Of a DNA stretch of 64,000 nt, positions 51,391-60,870 are shown one piece after another (position 1 is the first letter of the stretch; the number at the start of each line of letters is the position of its first letter). The notes beneath the pieces were generated by a model, which was given only the letters and a program-made list of their open reading frames with translations, had not been told where the DNA came from and did not search any database. Made by a program: the position numbers and the translations under genes. The stretch spans positions 1 to 64,000 of the forward strand of contig NZ_JAMJEZ010000003.1 in NCBI RefSeq assembly GCF_023544715.1, written 5' to 3'. This stretch comes from Pseudomonas eutrophicaquae. Its GTDB lineage: Bacteria > Pseudomonadota > Gammaproteobacteria > Pseudomonadales > Pseudomonadaceae.

Positions 51391-52308
51391 ATGGTCGACA
51401 AACTGACGCATCTGAAGCAGCTGGAGGCGGAAAGCATCCACATCATCCGTGAGGTAGCCGCCGAATTCGACAACCCGGTGATGCTGTACTCCATCGGCAA
51501 GGACTCCGCGGTCATGCTGCATCTGGCCCGCAAGGCGTTCTTCCCCGGCAAGCTGCCGTTCCCGGTCCTGCACGTCGACACCCGCTGGAAATTCCGCGAG
51601 ATGTACGAGTTCCGCACCAAGATAGTCGAGGAGATGGGCCTTGAGCTGATCACCCACATCAACCCGGACGGCATCGCCCAGGACATGAACCCCTTCACCT
51701 ACGGCAGTGCCAAGCACACCGACGTGATGAAGACCGAGGGCCTCAAGCAGGCGCTGGACAAATACGGCTTTGACGCCGCGTTCGGCGGGGCGCGCCGCGA
51801 CGAGGAGAAGTCGCGCGCCAAGGAGCGCGTCTACTCGTTCCGCGACAGCAAGCACCGCTGGGACCCGAAGAACCAGCGCCCCGAGCTGTGGAACGTCTAC
51901 AACGGCAAGGTCAAGAAGGGCGAGTCGATCCGCGTGTTCCCGCTGTCCAACTGGACCGAGCTGGATATCTGGCAGTACATCTACCTTGAGCAGATCCCGA
52001 TCGTGCCGCTGTATTTTGCCGCCGAGCGCGAGGTGATCGAGAAGAATGGCACGCTGATCATGATCGACGACGAGCGCATCCTCGAGCACTTGTCCGATGA
52101 GGAGAAGGCGCGGATCGAGAAGCGCATGGTGCGCTTCCGTACCCTCGGTTGCTACCCGCTGACCGGCGCCGTGGAGTCCACCGCCACCAGCCTGCCGGAA
52201 ATCATCCAGGAGATGCTGCTGACCCGCACCTCCGAGCGTCAGGGCCGGGTGATCGACCACGACCAGGCCGGCTCGATGGAAGAAAAGAAACGTCAGGGCT
52301 ACTTCTAA
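51391..52308 (+). CDS. cysD: Sulfate adenylyltransferase subunit 2 CysD
   Basis: CysD (305 residues) makes adenosine-5'-phosphosulfate from ATP and sulfate together with the GTPase CysN. It is an ATP pyrophosphatase of the PAPS-reductase fold with P-loop [18 protein letters not shown], an [18 protein letters not shown] block and the C-terminal RQGYF. It lies 12 bp before cysNC. Confidence 0.97.
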   Translation: MVDKLTHLKQLEAESIHIIREVAAEFDNPVMLYSIGKDSAVMLHLARKAFFPGKLPFPVLHVDTRWKFREMYEFRTKIVEEMGLELITHINPDGIAQDMNPFTYGSAKHTDVMKTEGLKQALDKYGFDAAFGGARRDEEKSRAKERVYSFRDSKHRWDPKNQRPELWNVYNGKVKKGESIRVFPLSNWTELDIWQYIYLEQIPIVPLYFAAEREVIEKNGTLIMIDDERILEHLSDEEKARIEKRMVRFRTLGCYPLTGAVESTATSLPEIIQEMLLTRTSERQGRVIDHDQAGSMEEKKRQGYF

Positions 52309-52320
52309 GGTTTCCGCATC

Positions 52321-54222
52321 ATGTCGCATCAATCTGATCTGATCAGCGAGGACATCCTCGCCTACCTGGCCCAGCACGAGCGCAAGGAACTGCTGCGCTT
52401 TCTGACCTGCGGCAACGTCGACGACGGCAAGAGCACCCTGATCGGCCGCCTGCTGCACGACTCCAAGATGATCTACGAGGATCATCTGGAAGCGATCACT
52501 CGTGACTCGAAGAAGGTCGGCACCACCGGCGATGAGGTGGATCTGGCGCTGCTGGTTGACGGCCTGCAGGCCGAGCGCGAGCAGGGCATCACCATCGACG
52601 TGGCCTACCGCTACTTCAGCACTGCCAAGCGCAAGTTCATCATCGCCGACACCCCGGGCCACGAGCAGTACACCCGCAACATGGCCACCGGCGCCTCGAC
52701 CTGCGATCTGGCGATCATCCTGGTCGATGCCCGCTACGGCGTGCAGACTCAGACCCGCCGGCACAGCTTTATCGCCTCTCTGCTGGGCATCAAGCACATC
52801 GTCGTCGCGGTCAACAAGATGGACCTGATGGACTTCGATCAGGGCGTGTTCGCGGCGATCGAAGCCGACTACCTGCAGTTCGCCGAGCGCATTGGCATGC
52901 AGCCAAGCTCCTTGCACTTTGTGCCGATGTCGGCGCTCAAGGGCGACAACGTGGTCAACCACAGCGAGCGCGCGCCCTGGTACCAGGGCCCGACGCTGAT
53001 GGAGATTCTCGAGAGCGTCGAGATCGCTGCCGATCGCAACCTGACCGACATGCGCTTCCCGGTGCAGTACGTCAACCGGCCGAACCTGAATTTCCGCGGC
53101 TTCGCCGGCACCCTGGCCAGCGGCATCGTGCACAAGGGCGACGAGGTCGCCGTGCTGCCGTCGGGCAAGACCAGTCGCGTCAAGTCGATCGTCACCTTCG
53201 ATGGCGAGCTGGAGCAGGCGATCCCCGGCCAGGCGGTCACGCTGACGCTGGAAGACGAGATCGACGTGTCGCGCGGCGACATGCTGGTGCACGCGGATAA
53301 CCGCCCGCAGGTCACCGACAGCTTCGACGCCATGCTGGTGTGGATGGCCGAGGAGCCGATGCTGCCGGGCAAGAAGTACGACATCAAGCGCGCCAGCAGC
53401 TATGTGCCGGGCAACATCGTTGCCATCGCGCACCGCGTCGACGTCAACAGCCTCGAGCAGCTGGCGGCCAGCGAGCTGAAGCTCAACGAGATCGGCAAGG
53501 TGCGTATCAGTCTGGATGCGCCGATCGCCCTCGACGGCTACGCCCACAACCGCACCACCGGCGCGTTCATCGTCATTGATCGTCTGACCAACGGCACCGT
53601 CGGGGCCGGGATGATCATCGCCGACCCGCTGGCCGGGCAGAACACCGCCGGCCACCACGGCCAGCTGGCCCATGTCGCCGCCGAGGAGCGCGCTGCGCGC
53701 TTCGGCCAGCAGCCGGCCACCGTGCTGTTCTCGGGCCTCTCCGGCGCCGGCAAGAGCACCCTGGCCTACGCGGTCGAGCGCAAGCTGTTCGACAGCGGGC
53801 GTGCGGTCTATGTGCTGGACGGCCAGAACCTGCGCCATGACCTGAACAAGGGCCTGCCGCTGGATCGCGCCGGGCGCGCCGAGAACTGGCGGCGTGCCGC
53901 CCAGGTGGCCAAGCAGTTCAACGAGGGGGGTCTCCTGACCCTGGCCGCCTTCGTCGCTCCAGATGCTGAAGGCCGTGAGCAGGCGCGGGCGATCGTCGGT
54001 GCTGAACGGCTGATCACCGTCTACGTGCAGGCCTCGCCGCAGGTTTGCCGCGAGCGCGATCCACAGGGTTTGTACGCCGCCGGTGAGGACAACATCCCCG
54101 GCGAGTCCTTCCCCTACGATGTGCCGCTGGATGCTGATCTGGTGATCGACACCCAATCCAGTTCGCTGGAGGAGGGCGTGGCGCAGGTGCTGGCGCTGCT
54201 GCGTAGCCGTGGCGTGATCTGA
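52321..54222 (+). CDS. cysNC: Bifunctional sulfate adenylyltransferase subunit 1/APS kinase CysNC
   Basis: A 633-residue fusion. CysN (about 1-450) is an EF-Tu-like GTPase with G1 [10 protein letters not shown]3 DTPGHEQ and G4 NKMD that drives APS synthesis with CysD. CysC (about 460-633) is an APS kinase with P-loop GLSGAGKST that makes PAPS. The APS-binding stretch reads [14 protein letters not shown] where E. coli CysC has LDGDNVRHGL. I recall the same variant in pseudomonad fusions. The reaction pair channels sulfate to cysteine synthesis. Confidence 0.95.
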   Translation: MSHQSDLISEDILAYLAQHERKELLRFLTCGNVDDGKSTLIGRLLHDSKMIYEDHLEAITRDSKKVGTTGDEVDLALLVDGLQAEREQGITIDVAYRYFSTAKRKFIIADTPGHEQYTRNMATGASTCDLAIILVDARYGVQTQTRRHSFIASLLGIKHIVVAVNKMDLMDFDQGVFAAIEADYLQFAERIGMQPSSLHFVPMSALKGDNVVNHSERAPWYQGPTLMEILESVEIAADRNLTDMRFPVQYVNRPNLNFRGFAGTLASGIVHKGDEVAVLPSGKTSRVKSIVTFDGELEQAIPGQAVTLTLEDEIDVSRGDMLVHADNRPQVTDSFDAMLVWMAEEPMLPGKKYDIKRASSYVPGNIVAIAHRVDVNSLEQLAASELKLNEIGKVRISLDAPIALDGYAHNRTTGAFIVIDRLTNGTVGAGMIIADPLAGQNTAGHHGQLAHVAAEERAARFGQQPATVLFSGLSGAGKSTLAYAVERKLFDSGRAVYVLDGQNLRHDLNKGLPLDRAGRAENWRRAAQVAKQFNEGGLLTLAAFVAPDAEGREQARAIVGAERLITVYVQASPQVCRERDPQGLYAAGEDNIPGESFPYDVPLDADLVIDTQSSSLEEGVAQVLALLRSRGVI

Positions 54223-54240
54223 TCGAGCGCACTTGAATGC

Positions 54241-54272
54241 AAAAGGCCCCGGCATCTGCCGGGGCCTTTTTG
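54241..54272 (+). terminator. Rho-independent terminator after cysNC
   Basis: 14-bp perfect inverted repeat AAAAGGCCCCGGCA (54241-54254) / TGCCGGGGCCTTTT (54257-54270), then TT. Strong, and usable in both directions by symmetry. Confidence 0.9.
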
Positions 54273-54349
54273 CTGGTGCGCGCGGTGGCGCATCCCTGTC
54301 GCGTCAGGAAAGGCCCCGCCAGCGTGAGGCCCTGCCGGTGCGACGCGGC

Positions 54350-54760
54350 TCAGTCGTGCTTGACCACCGGTTCGTCGCTGAGTACCCCGGAGTGGCCGGG
54401 CGCATAATCACGCGGCGGTTCGCTGCTGGCCGGCAGTGTGCGGGCGGTGGGTGTAGCGAGGCTGCGGGTCAGCAGCTGGCGGGTCTGCTCATCGACGGCC
54501 AACCGGCTGGCGCCTTCGCTCAGGTGCTCGTGAATGTCCTGATAGTTCTGGTTGAGCTTCTGCAGCAGGTTGGCGGTGGTGTTGAAGTGGTTGGCCACCT
54601 CGTTCTGATAGCTCTCAAAGCGTTCCTGCATCTCGTCCACGCGGTGGCGCTGGCTGCCGGCATGGCTGCTGGTCAGCAGGCGCGCCAGCAAAAAGCCAAT
54701 GACAATGCCTGCAAGCAGGCCAAGGACGGGCAGCAGCCAGGCGGCGTAAGTCTGTTCCAC
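54350..54760 (-). CDS. YhcB/ZapG-like DUF1043 membrane protein
   Basis: A 136-residue inner-membrane protein with one N-terminal TM helix (about 6-28, WLLPVLGLLAGIVIGFLLARLL). A coiled-coil segment (about 38-85, containing FESYQNEVANHFNTTANLL) and a Pro/Ser-rich tail follow. DUF1043 proteins (E. coli YhcB/ZapG) link envelope growth and division. The GTG at 54760 sits just after AGAGGAAGG and gives the family N-terminus. A TTG 7 codons earlier lacks support. Confidence 0.85.
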   Translation of the reverse strand: MEQTYAAWLLPVLGLLAGIVIGFLLARLLTSSHAGSQRHRVDEMQERFESYQNEVANHFNTTANLLQKLNQNYQDIHEHLSEGASRLAVDEQTRQLLTRSLATPTARTLPASSEPPRDYAPGHSGVLSDEPVVKHD

Positions 54761-54913
54761 GAAACCTTCCTCTAAGGGCAAAATTTGCCATACGTTAGCC
54801 GCTCATTTCGGCGCTGTATAGCATGTGGCGGCGCGCTGGCCGTGTCGTGACCTGCTGAGTGCGCTGTCCGGCGGCCGCTGCCCGCGTCCTCTGATCGATT
54901 ATGGAGTCCTATT

Positions 54914-55549
54914 GTGTCCACCCGTGAAACCCCCGTCCTGCTCGATGGCCCCTGTGGCGTGCTGGAAGCGCTCTATCTTGAGCAGCCCGCTGCCCGCGAG
55001 GTGGCGCTGATCTGCCACCCGCATCCGCTGCATGCCGGCACCATGCACAACAAGGTAGTGGCCACGGTCCAGCGCATCGCTCGTGACGCCGGCATGGCGA
55101 CGCTGCGCTTCAATTTCCGCGGGGTCGGGCAGAGCGCCGGCGAGCACGCCCACGGCGAGGGCGAGATCGATGATGCCGAGGCCGCGGTGCAGTGGCTGCG
55201 CGCACGTTATCCCCAGGCGGCGCTGAACCTGATCGGCTTCTCGTTCGGCTCTTGCGTCGCCGCGTGCCTGGCCGGACGGCTGGAGCAGCAGAGTGTGGCC
55301 GTGCGCCAGCTGGTGATGCTGGCGCCCCCGGTCGAGCGTTTCAGCGTTGAGGGGCGCCTCCCACAGCAGGCCCGGTTGACGGTGATTCAGCCAAGCGGGG
55401 ATGACGTGGTCAGTCCGCAGGCGGTGCGCGACTGGTCGGCGCAGCTTGCGCGTCCCCATGAGCTGCTTGAAGTGGCAGAATGCGGCCACTTCTTCCATGG
55501 CCGGCTGACGGTCCTCAAGGACCTGCTGCTGCCGCGCCTCTCTTCCTGA
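54914..55549 (+). CDS. Small alpha/beta hydrolase
   Basis: A 211-residue alpha/beta hydrolase of the short CocE/YfhR-like group. The first strand leads to [17 protein letters not shown]. The nucleophile elbow is GFSFGS (serine at about 115), the acid is likely in [10 protein letters not shown] and the base in ECGHFFHG. The pattern HPHPLxGGxxxNKV is typical of predicted bacterial dienelactone-hydrolase-like enzymes. Start is GTG 54914. The substrate is unknown. It is 23 bp upstream of trpS. Confidence 0.82.
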   Translation: MSTRETPVLLDGPCGVLEALYLEQPAAREVALICHPHPLHAGTMHNKVVATVQRIARDAGMATLRFNFRGVGQSAGEHAHGEGEIDDAEAAVQWLRARYPQAALNLIGFSFGSCVAACLAGRLEQQSVAVRQLVMLAPPVERFSVEGRLPQQARLTVIQPSGDDVVSPQAVRDWSAQLARPHELLEVAECGHFFHGRLTVLKDLLLPRLSS

Positions 55550-55572
55550 ATGCTCCGACAAGCGATCACGCC

Positions 55573-56916
55573 ATGACCACCCGTATCCTCACCGGTATCA
55601 CCACCACCGGTACCCCGCACCTTGGCAACTATGCCGGGGCCATCCGTCCAGCGGTTGATGCCAGCCGTGCTGCCAACGTCGATTCGTTCTACTTCCTCGC
55701 GGACTACCACGCGCTGATCAAGTGCGATGACCCGCTGCGCATCCAGCGCTCGCGCCTAGAGATTGCCGCCACCTGGCTGGCCTGCGGTCTGGACCCCGAG
55801 CGGGTGACCTTCTATCGCCAGTCGGACATCCCGGAAATTCCCGAGCTGACCTGGCTGCTGACCTGTGTGGCCGGCAAGGGGCTGCTCAACCGCGCCCATG
55901 CCTACAAGGCTTCAGTGGACAAGAACCTGGCCGCCGGCGAGGATGCGGATGCCGGGGTCACCATGGGGTTGTTCAGCTATCCGGTGTTGATGGCCGCGGA
56001 CATCCTGATGTTCAACGCCCACAAGGTGCCGGTGGGGCGTGACCAGATCCAGCATGTGGAGATGGCCCGCGATATCGGCCAGCGCTTCAACCACCTGTTC
56101 GGCAATGGCCGTGCGCTGTTCGAGCTGCCGGAGGCGGTGATCGAGGAGAGCGTGGCGACCCTGCCGGGCCTGGATGGGCGCAAGATGAGCAAGAGCTACG
56201 ACAACACCATCCCGCTGTTTGGCACCAGCAAGCAGCTCAAGGACGCGGTGGCGCGCATCGTCACCGACTCGCGCCTGCCGGGCGAGCCCAAGGATGCCGA
56301 CAGCTCGCACCTGTTCACCCTCTATCAGGCCTTTGCCGGCACGGCGCAGAGCGCGGCCTTCCGTGCGGAGCTGGAAGAGGGGCTCGGCTGGGGCGAGGCC
56401 AAGCAGCGCCTGACGGCCCTGCTCGAGGCCGAGCTGGGCGAGGCCCGCGAGCACTACCACACCCTGATCGCCCGTCCGGATGATCTGGAGGACATCCTGC
56501 TGGCCGGCGCCGCCAAGGCCCGGCGCATCGCCACGCCGTTCCTTGCTGAGCTGCGTGAGGCGGTGGGGCTGCGCAGCTTCCGCGGAGCACTGCAGAGCGC
56601 GGCCGCGGGCAAGAAAAAGGCCGCCAAGGGTGCCCGGCTGGTCAGCTTCCGGGATGAGGATGGTGGCTTCCGCTTCCGCCTGCTGGATGCCGAGGGCCAG
56701 CAGTTGCTGCTTTCCGAGGCCTTTGCCGATGGCCGCAGCGCCGGTGCTGCCAGCAAGCGCCTGCAGACCGGGGAGCTGGATCTGCGCATCGAGGGCGTGC
56801 AGCTGGTGGCCTATCTGGACGATCAACCGGTGGCGCGCTCTGCTGTGTTGGAGGAGGCCTGCGCTGCAGAAGCGCTGATCGAGGCGGTCAGCACCGCGCT
56901 GCTGCCGCGTGACTGA
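55573..56916 (+). CDS. trpS: Tryptophanyl-tRNA synthetase with C-terminal extension
   Basis: A 447-residue class I synthetase charging tRNA(Trp). The HIGH-like motif is [10 protein letters not shown] near the N-terminus and the KMSKS motif is [10 protein letters not shown] at about 203-210. Common bacterial TrpS is about 330-340 residues; here a basic linker GKKKAAKGA leads to an extra domain (about 364-447) with [19 protein letters not shown], resembling the UPF0339/YegP repeat. Pseudomonad TrpS is known to be long. The ATG at 55573 is in the expected place; an earlier in-frame start at 55480 overlaps the hydrolase gene. Confidence 0.94.
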   Translation: MTTRILTGITTTGTPHLGNYAGAIRPAVDASRAANVDSFYFLADYHALIKCDDPLRIQRSRLEIAATWLACGLDPERVTFYRQSDIPEIPELTWLLTCVAGKGLLNRAHAYKASVDKNLAAGEDADAGVTMGLFSYPVLMAADILMFNAHKVPVGRDQIQHVEMARDIGQRFNHLFGNGRALFELPEAVIEESVATLPGLDGRKMSKSYDNTIPLFGTSKQLKDAVARIVTDSRLPGEPKDADSSHLFTLYQAFAGTAQSAAFRAELEEGLGWGEAKQRLTALLEAELGEAREHYHTLIARPDDLEDILLAGAAKARRIATPFLAELREAVGLRSFRGALQSAAAGKKKAAKGARLVSFRDEDGGFRFRLLDAEGQQLLLSEAFADGRSAGAASKRLQTGELDLRIEGVQLVAYLDDQPVARSAVLEEACAAEALIEAVSTALLPRD

Positions 56917-56995
56917 CAGGTCCTGCGCGGCCTGAATTGCCAAGTACGGGGTGCATAGTTAAAGTGGCGCCCCGTTTCTCAACCGTGCTGCTGCC

Positions 56996-58099
56996 ATGAC
57001 TCCGCTCGAACGCTACCAGGCTGACCTGAAACGCCCCGATTTCTTCCACGATCCCGCCCAGGAAAACGCCGTCCGCCATCTGCAGCGGCTTTACGACGAT
57101 CTGGTCAACGCCACCCCGGCCAGCGGTGGCGGTGGTCTCTTGGGCAAGCTGCTCGGGCGCAAGAAGGCGCAGGGGCCGATCAAGGGCATCTATTTCTGGG
57201 GTGGCGTGGGGCGCGGCAAGACCTATCTGGTCGATACCTTCTTCGATGCGCTGCCGTTCGAGCAGAAGATGCGTACCCACTTCCACCGCTTCATGAAGCG
57301 TGTGCATGAAGAGATGAAGACCCTCAAGGGTGAGAAGAACCCGCTGACCATCATCGGCAAGCGCTTTGCCGACGAGGCCCGGGTGATCTGCTTTGACGAG
57401 TTTTTCGTCAGCGACATCACCGACGCGATGATTCTTGCCACCCTCCTGGAGGAGCTGTTCAAGAACGGCGTGAGCCTGGTGGCCACCTCCAACATCGTCC
57501 CGGATGGCCTGTACCGGGACGGCCTGCAGCGCGCGCGCTTCCTGCCGGCGATTGCCCTGCTCAAGGAGCACACCGAGATCGTCAACGTCGACAGCGGTAT
57601 CGACTACCGGCTGCGCGCGCTGGAGCAGGCCGAGCTCTATCACTACCCGCTGGATGCCGAGGCCGAACTGAGCCTTGAGCGCAGCTTCAAGAGCTTGCTC
57701 ACCGAGCATTGCCGGGTGAAGGATGACGATGTCCTGATGATCGAAAACCGCGAAATTCGCGCGCGCAAGACCGCCAACGATGTCGCCTGGTTCGACTTCC
57801 GCGCCTTGTGCGATGGCCCGCGCAGCCAGAACGACTACATCGAGCTGGGCAAGATCTTCGAGGCGGTGCTGATTTCCAATGTCGAGCAGATGGGCGTCAG
57901 CAAGGATGATATGGCGCGGCGCTTCATCAACATGGTGGATGAGTTCTACGATCGCAACGTCAAACTGATCGTTTCGGCCGAAGTGGAGCTCAAGGATCTG
58001 TATACCGGCGGGCGTCTGGAGTTCGAGTTCCAGCGCACCCTGAGCCGTCTGCTGGAGATGCAGTCCCACGAGTTCCTGGCGCGTCCCCACAAGCCTTGA
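56996..58099 (+). CDS. zapE: Cell-division ATPase ZapE (AFG1-like)
   Basis: ZapE (367 residues) is an AFG1/LACE1-type ATPase that associates with the Z-ring under stress in E. coli. Walker A is GGVGRGKTYLVD and Walker B is VICFDEFFVSDITDAM. The N-terminal MTPLERYQADLKRPDFFHD and C-terminal FEFQRTLSRLLEMQS are family hallmarks. It follows trpS by 79 bp. Confidence 0.94.
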   Translation: MTPLERYQADLKRPDFFHDPAQENAVRHLQRLYDDLVNATPASGGGGLLGKLLGRKKAQGPIKGIYFWGGVGRGKTYLVDTFFDALPFEQKMRTHFHRFMKRVHEEMKTLKGEKNPLTIIGKRFADEARVICFDEFFVSDITDAMILATLLEELFKNGVSLVATSNIVPDGLYRDGLQRARFLPAIALLKEHTEIVNVDSGIDYRLRALEQAELYHYPLDAEAELSLERSFKSLLTEHCRVKDDDVLMIENREIRARKTANDVAWFDFRALCDGPRSQNDYIELGKIFEAVLISNVEQMGVSKDDMARRFINMVDEFYDRNVKLIVSAEVELKDLYTGGRLEFEFQRTLSRLLEMQSHEFLARPHKP

Positions 58100-58201
58100 A
58101 TCAGCGCGGGGGCCGGTTGCCGGTGCCCCATGCCTGCTGGCGGCCACGGCTCGCTTTATACTGCACGCCTCATCCTGTTGCCTTTTGCGGAGATCCCGAA
58201 C

Positions 58202-58789
58202 ATGTCATCCCGTCTGCTGCTTGGCCTTTGCATAGCTGCCGGCCTGACCCTCGCCGGTTGTGCCCACAGTCCGCAACAACTCAGTCCGCAACCGGTGGTG
58301 ACGGCGGCGCTGACCCCGGTCGGGCAGGGGCAGGCGGTCGTGGTGCGGGTGGTGGATGGGCGCAGCTCGCCGGTGCTGGGGACGCGCGGTGGCATGTATC
58401 CTGAAACCAGCACCATCAGCGTCAGTCAGCAGGACCTTCTGCCGCGTCTGCAGGGGCAGGCTGAAGCGGCGGTGCGCCTGCTTGGCTTCACGCCGACGCC
58501 CAATGCCTATAACGCGCCGCAGCTGACCCTGACCCTCACCGATCTGCGCTACCAGTCGCCCAAGGACAGCACCTACGTCACCGAGGCGAACATCAGCGCC
58601 AACATTCGGGCCGACGTGCAGAACAGCGTGCGCCGCTACAGTGGCCGCTACGGTGCCTCGCTCAACCAGCGGTTTGGCATGGCGCCGAATCAGCAGACCA
58701 ATGCCAAGTTGGTCAGCGATGTGCTGAGCGATGCGCTGACCCGGGCGTTCCGCGATCCGGTGGTCGGCCAGGTGCTCAACAACCAGTAA
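58202..58789 (+). CDS. YajG family lipoprotein
   Basis: A 195-residue lipoprotein with lipobox LTLAGC (Cys about 20). The mature part has the YajG pattern: VVVRVVDGRSSPVLGTRGGMYPETSTI and the C-terminal LVSDVLSDALTRAFRDP. Function is unknown; E. coli YajG is encoded next to the muropeptide permease AmpG. Here it sits alone between zapE and a terminator. ATG 58202 with GGAG upstream. Confidence 0.85.
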   Translation: MSSRLLLGLCIAAGLTLAGCAHSPQQLSPQPVVTAALTPVGQGQAVVVRVVDGRSSPVLGTRGGMYPETSTISVSQQDLLPRLQGQAEAAVRLLGFTPTPNAYNAPQLTLTLTDLRYQSPKDSTYVTEANISANIRADVQNSVRRYSGRYGASLNQRFGMAPNQQTNAKLVSDVLSDALTRAFRDPVVGQVLNNQ

Positions 58790-58824
58790 GACGGCCCGCC
58801 GGCAACCGGTGGGGTGCGTGGGCG

Positions 58825-58856
58825 ACAGGGGCGATGATGCAGACCATCGCCCCTGT
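58825..58856. terminator. Bidirectional hairpin between yajG-like gene and acyltransferase
   Basis: 12-bp perfect stem ACAGGGGCGATG (58825-58836) / CATCGCCCCTGT (58845-58856) with an 8-nt loop, placed between convergent stop codons (58789 and 58861). No long T-run. Confidence 0.7.
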
Positions 58857-58860
58857 GCAT

Positions 58861-60024
58861 TCAGGCGCTGGCAGCGCTGCGCAGGCGGTAGTGATTTTCC
58901 ACCGGGCGGGCGTATTGCATGATCAGCCAGGGCTGCTGCTCGGCGGGGCAGGCGGCCAGCCGCTGCTGCCAGCGCGCTTGCGCGGCGTGCAGTTCCTCGG
59001 CAGAGAACAGGCTGTCAGCTGCCGGAACCGCCAGCTGCGGGTCGCGCTCGCTCCACTGGGCGTAGGCCAGATAGTGCACCGGGAACAGCCGGTAATGGCC
59101 GAGTATGTCGCGGTCGATGTGCTGGGCCAGCAGTTTGGCGTCTTCAGCCGGTTCGCGGATTTCTTCGCCAAAGTGCAGGTGCACATGCCCCTTGTGGCCG
59201 GTAATGCCGGTGACGATGCTGGCATCGTCCTCGCCGGACGCCTTGGTGTAACTGCCAGTGCTGGCTCGAATCGACAGCTCGCGGGCCTTGGCCAGGTCGC
59301 AGGGGTCGTATTCATAGCTGATCGAGACCGGCACCAGGTGCAGGTCCGCCAGCACGTCGGCAAAGGGCTCATCCTTGCGGCACATGTGGAACATCTTGAG
59401 GATCGCCGAGTCGGTGCGATCGTCACCATCCTTGGCGCGCCCTTCGGCCTGGGCAATCCAGATCGAGGCGCCTTCCTGGCGGATCGAGTGGCTGATATAG
59501 GCGGAGAGGGTCTGGAAAGCGGCCAGCTTTTCGCGGCGGCCGCTGATCGAGCGGTGCACGATGAAGCTCTTGTTCAGGCGCATCAGGTCGCTGACGAAGG
59601 GCTTTTGCAGCAGGTTGTCACCGATCGCCAGACGCGGCGTGGGCAGTCCGGCATGGTAGAGCGCGTAGTTGACGAACGCCGGATCCATGACGATGTCGCG
59701 GTGATTGCTGATGAACAGGTAAGCGCGGTCCTTCTTGAGGTGTTCGAGGCCGGAATAGCTGATGCCGTCGGTGGCCTGCTCGATGCTGCGATCGACATAG
59801 GGTTCGATCTTCATCTGCAGGGCCGCCACGCTGTCGACACCGGCAATTTCGCGGCGCAGGTAGTGGGCAATCAACGGCTTGAGCAGCCAGCCCAGCGGTC
59901 CGGCCAGACGCGGAAAGCGGTAGCGGGTCAGGGTGTCGAGAAAGGCGTCGTCGGTGAGCAGGCGCGCCAGGACGGGGCGCACTTCCGTGTCGGCATAGGG
60001 GCGGATGGCTTCGAACTCGGCCAT
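58861..60024 (-). CDS. PlsC-like 1-acyl-glycerol-3-phosphate acyltransferase family protein
   Basis: A 387-residue protein with an acyltransferase-like core. The block I segment is FISNHRDIVMDPAF (about 130). The block III-like segment is IWIAQAEGRAKDG (about 196-208). No long TM helix is obvious. The spacing from His to Asp in block I is HX5D rather than the usual HX4D. The role is likely glycerophospholipid acylation or a related transfer, but the acceptor is unknown. The ATG at 60024 is preferred to 60060. It is divergent from the SRAP gene. Confidence 0.7.
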   Translation of the reverse strand: MAEFEAIRPYADTEVRPVLARLLTDDAFLDTLTRYRFPRLAGPLGWLLKPLIAHYLRREIAGVDSVAALQMKIEPYVDRSIEQATDGISYSGLEHLKKDRAYLFISNHRDIVMDPAFVNYALYHAGLPTPRLAIGDNLLQKPFVSDLMRLNKSFIVHRSISGRREKLAAFQTLSAYISHSIRQEGASIWIAQAEGRAKDGDDRTDSAILKMFHMCRKDEPFADVLADLHLVPVSISYEYDPCDLAKARELSIRASTGSYTKASGEDDASIVTGITGHKGHVHLHFGEEIREPAEDAKLLAQHIDRDILGHYRLFPVHYLAYAQWSERDPQLAVPAADSLFSAEELHAAQARWQQRLAACPAEQQPWLIMQYARPVENHYRLRSAASA

Positions 60025-60171
60025 GATGTTCTCTTGGTTCGGCTGGGAAGGGGAGCGCAAGGCCCGAGTGGGGGGCTCCGGGTGGCGATTATAAAGGAAT
60101 CGCCCCCCCGGGCGGTGTGCAGACTACTTACAATGTGCCGCTCCCCGGATGGCCTTTGGAGGACGCCGCTG

Positions 60172-60795
60172 ATGTGCGGACGCTATTCCCTGTTTCGTTG
60201 GTCGCCGGCGCTGAGTGCGCTGCCGGGCTTTCCGGCATCTCTTGAGCCGCGCTGGAATATTGCGCCCGGGCAGCCGGTGCTGCTGGTGCGTGCAGCGGGT
60301 GACGGGGCGGGGCGTGAAGCGCTGCTGGTGCGCTGGGGGCTGACGCCGCCCTGGCTGCGCGATCTGTCGCGCTCACCGGCCCAGGCGCGGGCCGAAACCC
60401 TGGCCGAGCAGCCGATGTTTCGTGAGGCGCTGAGTCAGCGGCGGGGCATTTTGCCGGCCAATGGCTTTTATGAGTGGCGTGGCCCGCGGCGGCGGCCCTT
60501 CTGGATGAGTGCGGCCGACGGTGGTCTGCTGGCCATGGCGGCGCTCTGGGAGGCTTATCCGGTCTCCGGGCGGGTCTATTTCAGTGCGGCGGTGGTGACG
60601 GTTGCCGCCGGCGAGCAGCGTCGGCCGCTGCTGCTGGATGAGGCGGCGCAAGCGCTCTGGCTGGATCCGCAGGCGCCTGCATCGATGCTGGATACCCTGC
60701 TGGCTGGTGCGGGTATTCCGCTGCGCGAGCGCCTGCTGGCGGGGCTGGGCAACCGGGTGGGCGAGGAGGGGCCGCAGTGCCTGACACCGCTCTGA
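60172..60795 (+). CDS. SRAP-domain protein (YedK/HMCES-like) lacking two active-site residues
   Basis: A 207-residue SOS-response-associated peptidase-like protein. These proteins form a thiazolidine crosslink with abasic sites in single-stranded DNA through Cys2. Cys2 is present (MCGRYS), as are RWNIAPG and the glutamate of GFYEW. In E. coli YedK terms, N75 (NARxET) is Gln here (QARAET), and H160 (HDRMP) is replaced in EQRRPLLL. The protein therefore keeps the self-processing Cys and Glu but may differ in chemistry. It has its own GGAGG ribosome-binding site. Confidence 0.85.
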   Translation: MCGRYSLFRWSPALSALPGFPASLEPRWNIAPGQPVLLVRAAGDGAGREALLVRWGLTPPWLRDLSRSPAQARAETLAEQPMFREALSQRRGILPANGFYEWRGPRRRPFWMSAADGGLLAMAALWEAYPVSGRVYFSAAVVTVAAGEQRRPLLLDEAAQALWLDPQAPASMLDTLLAGAGIPLRERLLAGLGNRVGEEGPQCLTPL

Positions 60796-60870
60796 ACTCG
60801 CCCGTGGCGTGACTGTCCGAGAGGCGTTGGCCTCGTTAAGATGCCGCGTCGATTCTGGGGAGCGAAGTGA

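Noticed and set aside
51295-54255. A 986-codon open frame antisense to cysD and cysNC
   Set aside because: It is the mirror of high-GC codon use in two well-identified genes. The translated sequence is His/Val/Leu-rich with no recognisable domain, and its ends match no ribosome-binding site.
58834-60171. Long upstream extension of the SRAP reading frame
   Set aside because: It runs antisense through the acyltransferase gene. SRAP proteins need Met-Cys at the start, which is at 60172 with a GGAGG site.
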